NCBI GenBank assembly: GCA_030643245.1
Contig: DAOWME010000044.1
Location: forward strand, 1-15,665
Direction of reading: 5' to 3'
Length of the DNA stretch: 15,665 nucleotides
Origin: Deltaproteobacteria bacterium
GTDB lineage: Bacteria > Desulfobacterota > UBA8473
Both the position numbers and the translations under genes were made by a program. Shown here one piece after another: positions 1 to 6,775 of the stretch. The notes under the pieces are model-generated. The model did not search any database. It was not told the DNA's origin and saw only the letters and a list, made by a program, of their open reading frames with translations. Position 1 is the first letter of the stretch; each line of letters opens with the position of its first letter.

Positions 1-44
1 ATAATGTTGTATGTGTAATGGGTTTATACGTCTTTTATGTATAT

Positions 45-74
45 TTGGATGTTGTCCAGGTCCTTACGTATAAC
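45..74 (+). promoter_or_regulatory. Weak candidate sigma70-type promoter upstream of fabF
   Basis: A TTGGAT hexamer at 45-50 and a TATAAC hexamer at 69-74 are separated by 18 bp. The -10 matches the consensus at five of six positions and the -35 poorly. The distance to the fabF start leaves a 125-nt leader that contains repeat C1. This is pattern matching only; such matches occur by chance in AT-rich DNA. Confidence 0.2.
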
Positions 75-90
75 AAGCAAACGAAACAAG

Positions 91-178
91 CAGCCGGCGT
101 TTAACGCAATCCTGTTAACTGAATCATAGGAGACACTTCAAGACACTAGGTTTGTGTAACTGCACAGGTCGAAAAGTT
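91..178. repeat. Interspersed repeat family C, copy C1 (lacks left end)
   Basis: The stretch from GCCGGCGTTTAACGC to the end AACTGCACAGGTCGAAAAG matches copy C2 at 5294-5382 almost base for base, including the internal block CCTGTTAACTGAATCA. The left inverted end seen in C2 is absent here, so this copy is truncated or diverged. It ends 22 bp before the fabF start codon, so it occupies the untranslated leader of that gene. Confidence 0.75.
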
Positions 179-199
179 TTAGCGCGGAGGTAGGTTGAA

Positions 200-1441
200 G
201 TGGAACTGAGAGTTGTGGTTACTGGTCTGGGGGTCATCAGCCCTTTGGGGACCGGACTACAAAAGAATTGGGAACGTTTGCTCAAAGGGGAATCAGGTAT
301 CTCTAGGATTACCCGCTTTGATCCGTCTTCCTTGCCTTGCCAGGTTGCAGGGGAGGTGGATGATTTTGACCCGCTTGAGTATATGGACGCAAAGTCCGTA
401 AAACGGATGGATCTATTTATTCAGTACGGCCTTGCGGCGAGTTTAATGGCGGTGGGAAATGCGGAACTGGAGTTGACCGAATTCGATCCCCACCGCATGG
501 GGGTATACATTGCCAGTACCTGGGGTGGACTCTCGGTATTCGAAAAGAATCTCGAAATATTGAAAGAACAGGGTTGCAGGAAAGTATCTCCCGTGTTTAT
601 TCCTTCGGGTATGCCAAGCATGGCTTCAGCCCAGGTATCCATCCGCTTAAATGCTAAAGGTCCTATATCCTCGTCATCGGATGGGTGTGCGGCGTCTTCA
701 ATATCAATTGGAGAGGCCTTCCGGGTAATACAGCGGGGAGAGGCAGATTTGGTGCTTGCCGGCGGGGCGGATTATGTAACAATTCCCGTGACATTGGCGG
801 GGTTGTCCAATGCCAATGCACTTTCAAGGAGAAATGATCAGCCTTCTCGGGCAAGCAGACCGTTTGATCGAGACAGGGATGGATTTGTGATGAGTGAAGG
901 CGCTGCAATCCTGGTCCTAGAGGAATTGAACCATGCCAAAAATAGGAAAGCCCGCATATATGCAGAGATAGCTGGATGTGGGCGTTCCGCGGATGCGTTC
1001 CACATAATGGCTCCTCATGTGGAAGCTGAGGGTGCGGTATCGTGCATGAAAAATGCCCTCAAGGATGCGGGCATCAGCCCACCTGATGTGGACTATATAA
1101 ACGCCCACGGCACCTCTACGAAGGCAAATGACCGGATAGAGACGATGGCGGTAAAGAAGGTATTCGGAGAAGATGCCTATACTTTAGCCATCAGTTCCAA
1201 CAAATCCATGATCGGTCACTTAATGGGTGCAGGCGGGGCCATAGAGGCCCTTTTCTCATGTCTGTCCATTTATCATTCCATGATTCCTCCTACTATAAAT
1301 TATGAGAACCCGGATCCGGAATGCGACCTGGATTATGTCCCAAATGAGGCACGGGAGAAGAAAATTAGCTATGCTCTCTCTAATTCCTTTGGATTTGGGG
1401 GGGTAAATGTGTGTCTGGTTTTCAAAGCCTTTGAGGGGTAA
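200..1441 (+). CDS. fabF: Beta-ketoacyl-ACP synthase II (FabF-type ketosynthase)
   Basis: This 413-aa protein has the full length and layout of a FabF/KAS II condensing enzyme, which elongates acyl-ACP by decarboxylative Claisen condensation with malonyl-ACP in the cytoplasm. The catalytic Cys163 lies in SSSDGCAASS, His303 in NAHGTSTKAND, and Lys335 and His340 in SNKSMIGHLMGAGG, so the Cys-His-His triad is intact. The block before the nucleophile reads SDGC where most FabF proteins have TAC, a divergence that may reflect altered substrate use. The start is GTG, preceded by GGAGG at 186-190 with nine bases of spacing. No acpP, fabD or fabG gene adjoins it, so it is not in a standard fab operon and may be a secondary or specialised paralogue. 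Ketosynthase assignment is firm; the precise fatty-acid role is not. Confidence 0.9.
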   Translation: MELRVVVTGLGVISPLGTGLQKNWERLLKGESGISRITRFDPSSLPCQVAGEVDDFDPLEYMDAKSVKRMDLFIQYGLAASLMAVGNAELELTEFDPHRMGVYIASTWGGLSVFEKNLEILKEQGCRKVSPVFIPSGMPSMASAQVSIRLNAKGPISSSSDGCAASSISIGEAFRVIQRGEADLVLAGGADYVTIPVTLAGLSNANALSRRNDQPSRASRPFDRDRDGFVMSEGAAILVLEELNHAKNRKARIYAEIAGCGRSADAFHIMAPHVEAEGAVSCMKNALKDAGISPPDVDYINAHGTSTKANDRIETMAVKKVFGEDAYTLAISSNKSMIGHLMGAGGAIEALFSCLSIYHSMIPPTINYENPDPECDLDYVPNEAREKKISYALSNSFGFGGVNVCLVFKAFEG

Positions 1442-1453
1442 ACGAAGGCGACG

Positions 1454-1480
1454 GGAAGATTATTTGTGCCGAGTCCCTAA
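1454..1480. repeat. Degenerate right end of repeat family B (B0)
   Basis: GGGAAGATTATTTGTGCC followed by GAGTCCCTAA resembles the B right end (GGGGAAGTTATTTCGGCC then ACGTCCCTAA) with a few changes. It runs directly into the left end of copy B1, which suggests one B element inserted next to an older one. Confidence 0.45.
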
Positions 1481-1662
1481 GGGACGGGGCTGAGATAACT
1501 TCCTCAAGCTGGCGCTCAGATTTAGGTTGGATTTGTTCGATCTAAAAATACAAAACCACAGGAATAGTCTTAACTATTTCGAGGATTTTGTGTTTGAAGA
1601 TCGGGCGAAGATGGCCTGAAGGTGAGATGCATAGATGGGGAAGTTATTTCAGCCCCGTCCCT
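1480..1662. repeat. Repeat family B, full-length copy B1 (183 bp, inverted ends)
   Basis: The left end AGGGACGGGGCTGAGATAAC plus TTCC (1480-1503) is matched by an inverted right end (1639-1662) with one difference in 24. The interior is also self-complementary: GATCTAAAAATACAAAA near 1541 pairs imperfectly with a block near 1590, and AATAGT-CTTA-ACTATT forms the tip. The whole element can fold into one long hairpin. It lies between the convergent fabF and dehydrogenase genes, where it could act as a bidirectional terminator, and its last bases provide the stop codon of the minus-strand gene. Confidence 0.85.
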
Positions 1663-2929
1663 AACCTGGATTATGATATTTGTTCTTAAATATTTCCACC
1701 GCTCCTAATAGGTGTTCCTGATCGTTGCACTCTCTGAAATCTTTAATAGAATCGAGATCTATCTCTTCCATGCCATCTTTACTTATAAAGAGCGGCACTC
1801 CGACACAGACCTCATCCTCTCCCACGCAGGTTCTCGTTGTTAATGTTGCCAGAGAACGGACATTACCTTGAAATGCCTTTATTATGCTTATGACGGCAAC
1901 CCCGAGAGGAAAATCCGCCCTTCCTCCACAGTAGTATTCGATGAGTGGCTTGATGGCTAACCTCGCAAGTATCGAACGCCTGTTAATATAATTGAAGACC
2001 CCCCCATCTCCGCTCTGGACCATCTCATATGCCTTTTTGTATATATCACTGATGTCCGGGTCCTCCCCGGAATGAGAAAAGATCCTCTCCGCTAATTGGC
2101 TGGGCGGTCTTTTACAGTCGATTCGAAGCAGACTCTGGTACAATACCATGCCTTTCAGCTCGTGATTGCCGCCTACCAGGGCATGTACGGGGGTTCCGGC
2201 CGATAGGTTCAGTTCGTCTCTGATTTCCCTTTGAAACCTGAGAGAATCCAACACAGGCCCCACGGCAACAACCCTTTTGAAGTACTTGGAAAAGATCTCT
2301 GTACTCAGCTCATTTGGGTTACTTACTGCTATTACCAACTTGGGGGGAATGAAAGGATTTTCCTTAATGGATCTCGCACAGTCCTCAAAGATAGTCCTGT
2401 TTTTACCCAGGAGGGTTGTCCTGTCAGGAACCCTGCCGCTGTCTATTGAGATGGTCTTTCCCGCACACATTATAAGGAGTTCTCCATCAACCTTATCATA
2501 AGTGTCGATCAATTCCACGTGCGGTAAAAGCCCACCCATCGCGTCTTTCAACTTCTCCAGCAAAGCGTCATAGAAGTTCTTATCCTTTCCTTGACAACCT
2601 CTCTTTGGTCTTCCGAAGAGCTGTATCTTCCCGCAATGCGGTAGTATTTCCTCTGCCAGGATACGCTTTACAACCTCACTTCCCATGGCCCCGCCCGCAC
2701 CAATAATAGTTGCGGTCGTAAGCGTGCCCAATCCACCATTGGGGTCTTTTCTATACCTCAGTTCTTTTGAAGAGTATACTTTCCCTCCGGGAACCCTGTC
2801 TTTTCCTTTCGCCAAGAAGGAGTACCCGTGGATATACCTGAAAGTAACTCCAGCCTGTTTTGGAGCTATTTCCGTTCCTGTCTCGAACCCTGTAAGACAA
2901 TCCTGAAATTCTCTCACTTCACTGTTCAA
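1661..2929 (-). CDS. LDH/MDH-superfamily NAD(P)-dependent dehydrogenase with N-terminal extension
   Basis: This protein of up to 422 aa carries the lactate/malate dehydrogenase signatures. A Rossmann nucleotide-binding loop GAGGAMGS is at 77-84, MCAG at 154-157 matches the family's TAG strand, VPDRTTLLGKN supplies a substrate-binding Arg170, SNPNEL (203-208) follows, VLDSLRF carries Asp228 and Arg231, and GGNHE carries the catalytic His256. The D-x2-R and Asp-to-His spacings match malate dehydrogenase. About 70 residues precede the Rossmann fold, giving a protein roughly 100 aa longer than ordinary bacterial MDH (about 310 aa). The start is uncertain: TTG at 2929 overlaps the metG stop by 11 bp, GTG at 2917 is an alternative, and no in-frame ATG occurs before residue 82. 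The stop codon TAG lies in repeat B1. It is the last gene of the ahbA-like/metG operon. 2-Oxoacid reduction or 2-hydroxyacid oxidation is likely; the true substrate cannot be read from the sequence. Confidence 0.8.
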   Translation of the reverse strand: MNSEVREFQDCLTGFETGTEIAPKQAGVTFRYIHGYSFLAKGKDRVPGGKVYSSKELRYRKDPNGGLGTLTTATIIGAGGAMGSEVVKRILAEEILPHCGKIQLFGRPKRGCQGKDKNFYDALLEKLKDAMGGLLPHVELIDTYDKVDGELLIMCAGKTISIDSGRVPDRTTLLGKNRTIFEDCARSIKENPFIPPKLVIAVSNPNELSTEIFSKYFKRVVAVGPVLDSLRFQREIRDELNLSAGTPVHALVGGNHELKGMVLYQSLLRIDCKRPPSQLAERIFSHSGEDPDISDIYKKAYEMVQSGDGGVFNYINRRSILARLAIKPLIEYYCGGRADFPLGVAVISIIKAFQGNVRSLATLTTRTCVGEDEVCVGVPLFISKDGMEEIDLDSIKDFRECNDQEHLLGAVEIFKNKYHNPG

Positions 2930-4454
2930 CCCTGGGGAAGATCGCCTTGATCTTTGAAGCCGTGGTACCTGCCTCTATGCCCCCCCATTCTCTGATACTC
3001 TCTATTCTCTGAGTATGTAAGTCTTCTCTTATCCCCAGAGACATCCATATCTTCTCAGCAGTGGTGGGCATGAAGGGAAAAATAAGAACTGTAATAACCC
3101 TCAAAGCTTCTGCGATATTATACAATACAGTCCCTAACCTTTCCCTTTGTTCTTCTTCCTTTGCCAGTGTCCAGGGAGCAGTCTCATCTATGTACTTGTT
3201 TACAGAGGCTATAAAGCCCCAAATGGCTATTAATGCTCTGTTAAAAGCCAGTTCCCCCATCCGGGCAACCACTTCCTGAACGGCTCCTGAGCTATCATCT
3301 CTCAGCTTCTCGTCGATCTCTGATGAAACAGACGGCACTTGATGAACCCCCTTGAAATACTTAACGACCATAGCAATGCTACGACTAACCAGGTTTCCAA
3401 GGTCATTTGCCAGGTCGGAGTTGAATCTATTAACGAGGGCGTTCTCGCTGAAATTGGCGTCCAGGCCAAAGACCATCTCTCGCAAAAGGAAGTACCGGAA
3501 AGCATCAAGACCGTACTTGTCCTTCAGACTGAGGGGGTTGACTATGTTACCAAGGCTCTTGGACATCTTGCTTTCATCGATATTCCAGTAGCCATGAACA
3601 TTGAGATGTTGATATGGCTCAATACCGGCAGCCTTTAGCATGGTTGGCCAGTAAATACCATGGGGTTTCAATATATCTTTTGCGATTAGGTGATGGGCTG
3701 ATGGCCAGAATTTACGGTAAGGCTCGGAGTCGGGGTAGCCAACAGCGGTTAGATAGTTGATGAGTGCATCAAACCAAACATAGGTAACATAGTCCCTGTT
3801 AAAAGGTAGTGTAATGCCCCAATCCAGCCTTGATTTCGGACGAGAGATGCAGAGGTCTTCCAGAGGATCTTTCAAAAAGGCCAGTACCTCGTTCCTATAT
3901 CTTTCGGGACGAATAAAATCGGGATGGGACCCTATATATTCTATCAACCAATCCTGATACTTACTCATCCTGAAGAAATAATTCTTTTCCTTAATGAACT
4001 TGGGGGCAACCTTATGATCCGGACATTTTCCGTCCACAAGTTCTTTTGGTGTATAAAAACGTTCACACCCAAAGCAGTAATATCCCCCGTATTCACCGAA
4101 GTATATATCACCAGAAGCATATACTTTTTTAAGGATTGACACGACAACTCGTTTATGGTCTTCATCGGTTGTCCTTATAAAATAATCATAGGAGATAGAA
4201 AGCTCCGGCCACATATTTCGAAATAGTCTGCTTACCCTGTCGGCATATTCCTTTGGACTTTGTCCGGCAGCTTCCGCAGCTTGAACAACCTTGTCGCCGT
4301 GTTCATCCGTTCCAGTGACGAAGAAGGTTTCAAATCCCGACAACTGATAGAAACGGTTGAGTACATCCGCAGCCACCGTGGTATAAGCGTGCCCAAGATG
4401 AGGTTCCGCATTTACGTAATAGATGGGAGTGGTTATATAGAAAGTTCTACTCAT
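2919..4454 (-). CDS. metG: Methionyl-tRNA synthetase
   Basis: This class I aminoacyl-tRNA synthetase charges tRNA-Met with methionine in the cytoplasm. The ATP-binding motifs are present as HLGH (19-22) and KMSKS (296-300), with the start-proximal block YITTPIYYVNAEPHLGH and the FVTGTDEHG segment typical of MetRS. An inserted knuckle CFGC (127-130) and CPDH (144-147) would be a zinc site with one ligand being His or missing. At 511 aa it ends after the anticodon-binding helical domain and lacks the roughly 110-aa C-terminal tRNA-binding (Trbp111/EMAP) domain found in many bacterial MetRS. The ATG start shares ATGA with the stop of the upstream ahbA-like gene, so the two are probably translationally coupled, and its own stop overlaps the downstream dehydrogenase. 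Confidence 0.95.
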   Translation of the reverse strand: MSRTFYITTPIYYVNAEPHLGHAYTTVAADVLNRFYQLSGFETFFVTGTDEHGDKVVQAAEAAGQSPKEYADRVSRLFRNMWPELSISYDYFIRTTDEDHKRVVVSILKKVYASGDIYFGEYGGYYCFGCERFYTPKELVDGKCPDHKVAPKFIKEKNYFFRMSKYQDWLIEYIGSHPDFIRPERYRNEVLAFLKDPLEDLCISRPKSRLDWGITLPFNRDYVTYVWFDALINYLTAVGYPDSEPYRKFWPSAHHLIAKDILKPHGIYWPTMLKAAGIEPYQHLNVHGYWNIDESKMSKSLGNIVNPLSLKDKYGLDAFRYFLLREMVFGLDANFSENALVNRFNSDLANDLGNLVSRSIAMVVKYFKGVHQVPSVSSEIDEKLRDDSSGAVQEVVARMGELAFNRALIAIWGFIASVNKYIDETAPWTLAKEEEQRERLGTVLYNIAEALRVITVLIFPFMPTTAEKIWMSLGIREDLHTQRIESIREWGGIEAGTTASKIKAIFPRVEQ

Positions 4455-4897
4455 ATCTCAAATTCCACATTTATCTTAAAGGATTTCTTGGCAGGGAGGT
4501 TGAGTATGTCTCTTATACCTGTTTTTTTCGATATGTCAGCGAGATTATTCAGTATTTCCTCCTTCGACTCACCGATAAAGGTAAACCAGATATTGTACTC
4601 GTGTACCCTCCTATAGTTGTGGGTTATCCCCTGGTATGAGTGTAGCACATCCACAAAATCTTCCAACTTTTCAGAGGGTACCCTTGCTGCACACAATGTG
4701 CTTGTGAACCCCAGTCTCTTTGAATCAAAGGAAGCACCGAGACGGCGAATATATCCGTCACTTACTAAACGTTCGACTCTCCGTATCATCGCAGCTTCAG
4801 AGATGCTAAATTCTTCTCCCAGTACCTTGAACGGTCTAGAAGTAACAGGAAATTTAGACTGGATCCTATTGAGTATATCCTTATCCAACCGGTCCAT
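4451..4897 (-). CDS. ahbA: Siroheme decarboxylase subunit-like protein (AhbA/NirD-type, Lrp/AsnC fold)
   Basis: This 148-aa protein has an N-terminal winged-helix region (about 1-60, LDKDILNRIQ then ISEAAMIRRVERLVSDGYIRR) followed by an AsnC-like alpha/beta domain. The motif THNYRRVHEYNIWFT (92-106) is the hallmark of siroheme decarboxylases (AhbA/AhbB, NirDLGH), which remove two acetate side chains from siroheme to give didecarboxysiroheme in the alternative heme and heme d1 pathways. These enzymes normally work as AhbA-AhbB pairs with adjacent genes; no second copy is visible here. The ATG at 4897 is chosen because the upstream in-frame extension runs entirely through repeat A1, which ends 8 bp before the start. 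No strong ribosome-binding site is seen, only GGATGGAC contributed by the repeat end. A transcriptional regulator of the Lrp family is the alternative, but the HNYRR/HEYN motif argues against it. Confidence 0.75.
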   Translation of the reverse strand: MDRLDKDILNRIQSKFPVTSRPFKVLGEEFSISEAAMIRRVERLVSDGYIRRLGASFDSKRLGFTSTLCAARVPSEKLEDFVDVLHSYQGITHNYRRVHEYNIWFTFIGESKEEILNNLADISKKTGIRDILNLPAKKSFKINVEFEI

Positions 4898-4905
4898 ATT
4901 AATTA

Positions 4906-5092
4906 GTGTCCATCCATAAATGGACTTCTTGAGAAAAGGGCACGAGTTGGTTTCCAATTCAGAAATGAGCAATTTATTCTCTGAGCAAGGCCGCACGACG
5001 GTTTGCGCCGAGGCGTACATGATCGTACGTCGCAGGCGGAAACCTGAGGAGAACGCAGCTCAGGGGAAAAAGGGCCATTTCTGGATGGAAAC
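4906..5092. repeat. Repeat family A, full copy A1 (187-bp MITE-like element)
   Basis: The element starts GTGTCCATCCATAAATGG and ends with the inverted CCATTTCTGGATGGAAAC, and TA dinucleotides flank both sides. This form is typical of non-autonomous derivatives of IS630/Tc1-mariner-like transposons. The interior is about 90% identical to A2 and A3 and contains a hairpin CCTGAG-N10-CTCAGG. It lies directly upstream of the ahbA-like start codon and therefore occupies the promoter and leader of that operon. Confidence 0.9.
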
Positions 5093-5094
5093 TA

Positions 5095-5116
5095 GTTATT
5101 TCGGCCTCGCCCTTTA
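5095..5116. repeat. Fragment of repeat family B right end (B5)
   Basis: GTTATTTCGGCCTCGCCCTT matches the terminal 20 bases of the B element, being closest to B3 (reading TTATTTAGGCCTCGCCCCTT). It immediately abuts the TA after A1, which suggests that A1 inserted into a B element whose other part has been lost. Confidence 0.5.
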
Positions 5117-5251
5117 TCTATTTTAGCAATAAATTTATTGAAGTCAACCGGTTTTGTCAGACAATTTAATATACACCCCCCGGCATAGCCGATGGCTATA
5201 GGTTTTGAGATATTAAATATCTGAAAATTTATAACAGCTAACAGCACAGTA
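5117..5251. other. Non-coding spacer with two small palindromes
   Basis: No gene is seen. ATAGCC-GAT-GGCTAT at 5185-5199 is a perfect hairpin, and AGATATT-A-AATATCT at 5208-5222 is a perfect 7-bp palindrome with a one-base centre. Either could be a protein-binding site or a weak terminator in the divergent interval between the ahbA-like operon and the activase cluster. No clear promoter hexamers pair with them. Confidence 0.4.
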
Positions 5252-5382
5252 CGAAATATTTTCGACCTGTGCAGTTGGTCAGGTTTACCGCTTGCCGGCG
5301 CTTAACGCAATCCTGTTAACTGAATCACAGGAGACACTTCAAGACCCTAGGTTTGTGTAACTGTATAGGTCGAATATTTTTG
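5252..5382. repeat. Repeat family C, full copy C2 (inverted ends)
   Basis: The left end (AAATATTTTCGACCTGTGCA then GTT) and the right end (AACTGTATAGGTCGAATATT then TTT) are imperfect inverted repeats of about 23 bp. The centre contains TTAACGCAATCCTGTTAA and CCTGT-N10-ACAGG, both self-complementary. The right two thirds is shared with C1 and the left third with C4 in inverted orientation. The element lies upstream of the activase cluster. Confidence 0.75.
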
Positions 5383-5416
5383 ACAAATGAAGGATGTCGT
5401 GATAGTTAAGGGACGA

Positions 5417-5514
5417 AGGGACGTGGCCGAAATAACTTCCTCAAGTTGGCGCTCAGATTTAGGTCACCTGAAGATGAGATGTACAAATGGGGAAGTTATT
5501 TCGGCCACGTCCCT
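5417..5514. repeat. Repeat family B, short copy B2 (98 bp, perfect 24-bp inverted ends)
   Basis: The ends at 5417-5440 (AGGGACGTGGCCGAAATAAC plus TTCC) and 5491-5514 are perfect reverse complements. Relative to B1 the central hairpin of about 85 bp is missing, and the flanking shared parts TCAGATTTAGGT and ATGAGATG are joined directly. A stray TTAAGGGACGA just before it resembles another terminal fragment. It lies 99 bp upstream of the first gene of the activase cluster. Confidence 0.9.
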
Positions 5515-5613
5515 AAGGTACTGATATTGATTAATCGTAACGGTCAAAATCAGACTTTTTGTTTTCCGCGGTAAAATTTTGACAATAGCCAACCGGAAGT
5601 GAGGAGCAGATCA

Positions 5614-5901
5614 ATGGCAGAAAAAGAACAATCCCATCAAGTTGCAGACGGGGAAAGAGAAGACCTGTGGGGTAAGTATGTTGAAATAATGCTAAAAGAG
5701 GGGGGTTCGGCAAGGGGGCTTGTTATAGCCCAGGCAGGTGGTTCCATTAGTATATCTGATGAATTCAAGGATCTGGAGGAGTACAGTAACTATAAACCCC
5801 AGGTCCTGGGAACCTGCGGTATTGTATACCCCCATACAGAGGGTTACAGGTGGGATGACATAGAGAATGTAGAGGTCGTTCAGGATGAAGGGAAGGGTTA
5901 A
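5614..5901 (+). CDS. Unrecognised 95-aa protein, first gene of the activase cluster
   Basis: I do not recognise this family. The start ATG at 5614 follows GAGGAG (5601-5606) with seven bases of spacing, which is preferred over an ATG at 5599 that has no ribosome-binding site. The protein is hydrophilic, without signal peptide, membrane segment or cysteine cluster (one Cys in GTCGIVYP). After a polar N-terminus of about 20 residues, the pattern KYVEIMLKEGGSARGLVIAQ then SISISD alternates like short beta strands of an Sm-like or SH3-like barrel; that fold is a guess. Its stop is 46 bp before the first activase gene and the strand is the same, so it is probably co-transcribed. In known class I benzoyl-CoA reductase clusters the large catalytic subunits precede the activases, and this small gene occupies that place. 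Confidence 0.7.
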   Translation: MAEKEQSHQVADGEREDLWGKYVEIMLKEGGSARGLVIAQAGGSISISDEFKDLEEYSNYKPQVLGTCGIVYPHTEGYRWDDIENVEVVQDEGKG

Positions 5902-5947
5902 GCCCCGTCAACCAAACGCTGTAGACTGCTGAAAATGGAGGTATATA

Positions 5948-6718
5948 ATGATAGTCGCCGGCATCGATGTTGGCTCCCTGAGCACCAAGGTCGTTCTCTT
6001 GGAAGATGACAGGATCTTGGCTGCCAACATACTCACTACAGGAGAAGAAGGGGTTGTAATGGCAAGAAAAGCCACGGATGAGGCCCTGAGAAAGGCGAAT
6101 ATATCCTTTGATCAGTTAGAATATATTGTTACCACGGGCTATGGCAGGAAGTCGATCTCTTTTGCAAAAGAATCTAAATCAGAGATGATGTGCCACGCTA
6201 AAGGGGCCTACTGGTTGTTCCCATCGGCAAGGACCGTGATTGACATCGGTGCTGAGAGTAGCAAGATAATACGCCTTAACAAAAACGGAGTTGTAGAAGA
6301 CTTTGTTGGAAATGATAAATGTGCGGCAGGAACAGGAATATTTTTGGATACAATGGCAAAGGCTTTGGAAGTATCTATCGAAGAGGTGGGAGAGTTATCC
6401 TTGAAACATAAAGAAAAAGCCATGATCAGCAGTATGTGCGCTGTATTTGCCGAGTCTGAGGTGGTCTCCCATGTTCACAGGGGAACACCGAGAAATGATA
6501 TATTGGCCGGTATCCATGATTCCATAGCTGAGAGGATATTCGGCATGTCGAATCGAGTGGGGATAATGGATGATGTTGTTATGACGGGGGGAGTAGCGAA
6601 AAACATAGGGATGATCAAGGCATTGGAAGAGAAATTGGGAACAATATTGCATGTTCCGGAACATCCAAGAGTAGTCGGAGCCTTGGGAGCCGCGCTTGTT
6701 GCCCGAGATAGCAAGTAA
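5948..6718 (+). CDS. BadF/BcrA-like ATPase (activase) subunit of a benzoyl-CoA reductase-type system
   Basis: This 256-aa protein belongs to the BadF/BadG/BcrA/BcrD/HgdC family of ASKHA-fold ATPases, which hydrolyse ATP to drive single electrons from ferredoxin to a partner reductase or dehydratase. Seen in order: the phosphate-1 loop GIDVGSLSTK (5-14), DIGAESSK (99-106), NDKCAAGTG with Cys125, SSMCAVFAESE with Cys164, and TGGVAKN (213-219). Cys125 and Cys164 are the two ligands that each subunit gives to a [4Fe-4S] cluster bridging a dimer. The DIGAE variant in place of DIGGQ resembles, from memory, the BcrA/BadF side of class I benzoyl-CoA reductase heterodimers. The ATG follows GGAGG (5938-5942) with five bases of spacing. 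It aligns residue for residue, without gaps, with the next gene, indicating tandem duplication and specialisation. The final substrate is unknown because no catalytic subunit is in the window. Confidence 0.85.
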   Translation: MIVAGIDVGSLSTKVVLLEDDRILAANILTTGEEGVVMARKATDEALRKANISFDQLEYIVTTGYGRKSISFAKESKSEMMCHAKGAYWLFPSARTVIDIGAESSKIIRLNKNGVVEDFVGNDKCAAGTGIFLDTMAKALEVSIEEVGELSLKHKEKAMISSMCAVFAESEVVSHVHRGTPRNDILAGIHDSIAERIFGMSNRVGIMDDVVMTGGVAKNIGMIKALEEKLGTILHVPEHPRVVGALGAALVARDSK

Positions 6719-6775
6719 AGGTTACACTCATTTTGAAAGAGCTGTTTTTCGAGGTTGCGTATCAAGGAGGAGGAT

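Noticed and set aside
91..178. Possible integron attC site (GTTTAAC-like core in repeat C)
   Set aside because: One core-like heptamer fits, but no matching GTTRRRY partner or paired L/R boxes are found, and the copies are not arrayed with gene cassettes.
3339..3638. A 99-aa plus-strand frame opposite metG
   Set aside because: It lies wholly antisense to a strongly conserved metG region, with no supporting signal.
4898..5020. N-terminal extension of the ahbA-like gene
   Set aside because: The extra 41 codons are almost entirely repeat A1 sequence; conserved protein begins at the ATG at 4897.
5380..5408. TTGACA followed 17 bp later by TAGTTA as the activase operon promoter
   Set aside because: The -35 is perfect but the -10 matches only two of six bases, and it lies at the edge of repeat C2; too weak to annotate.
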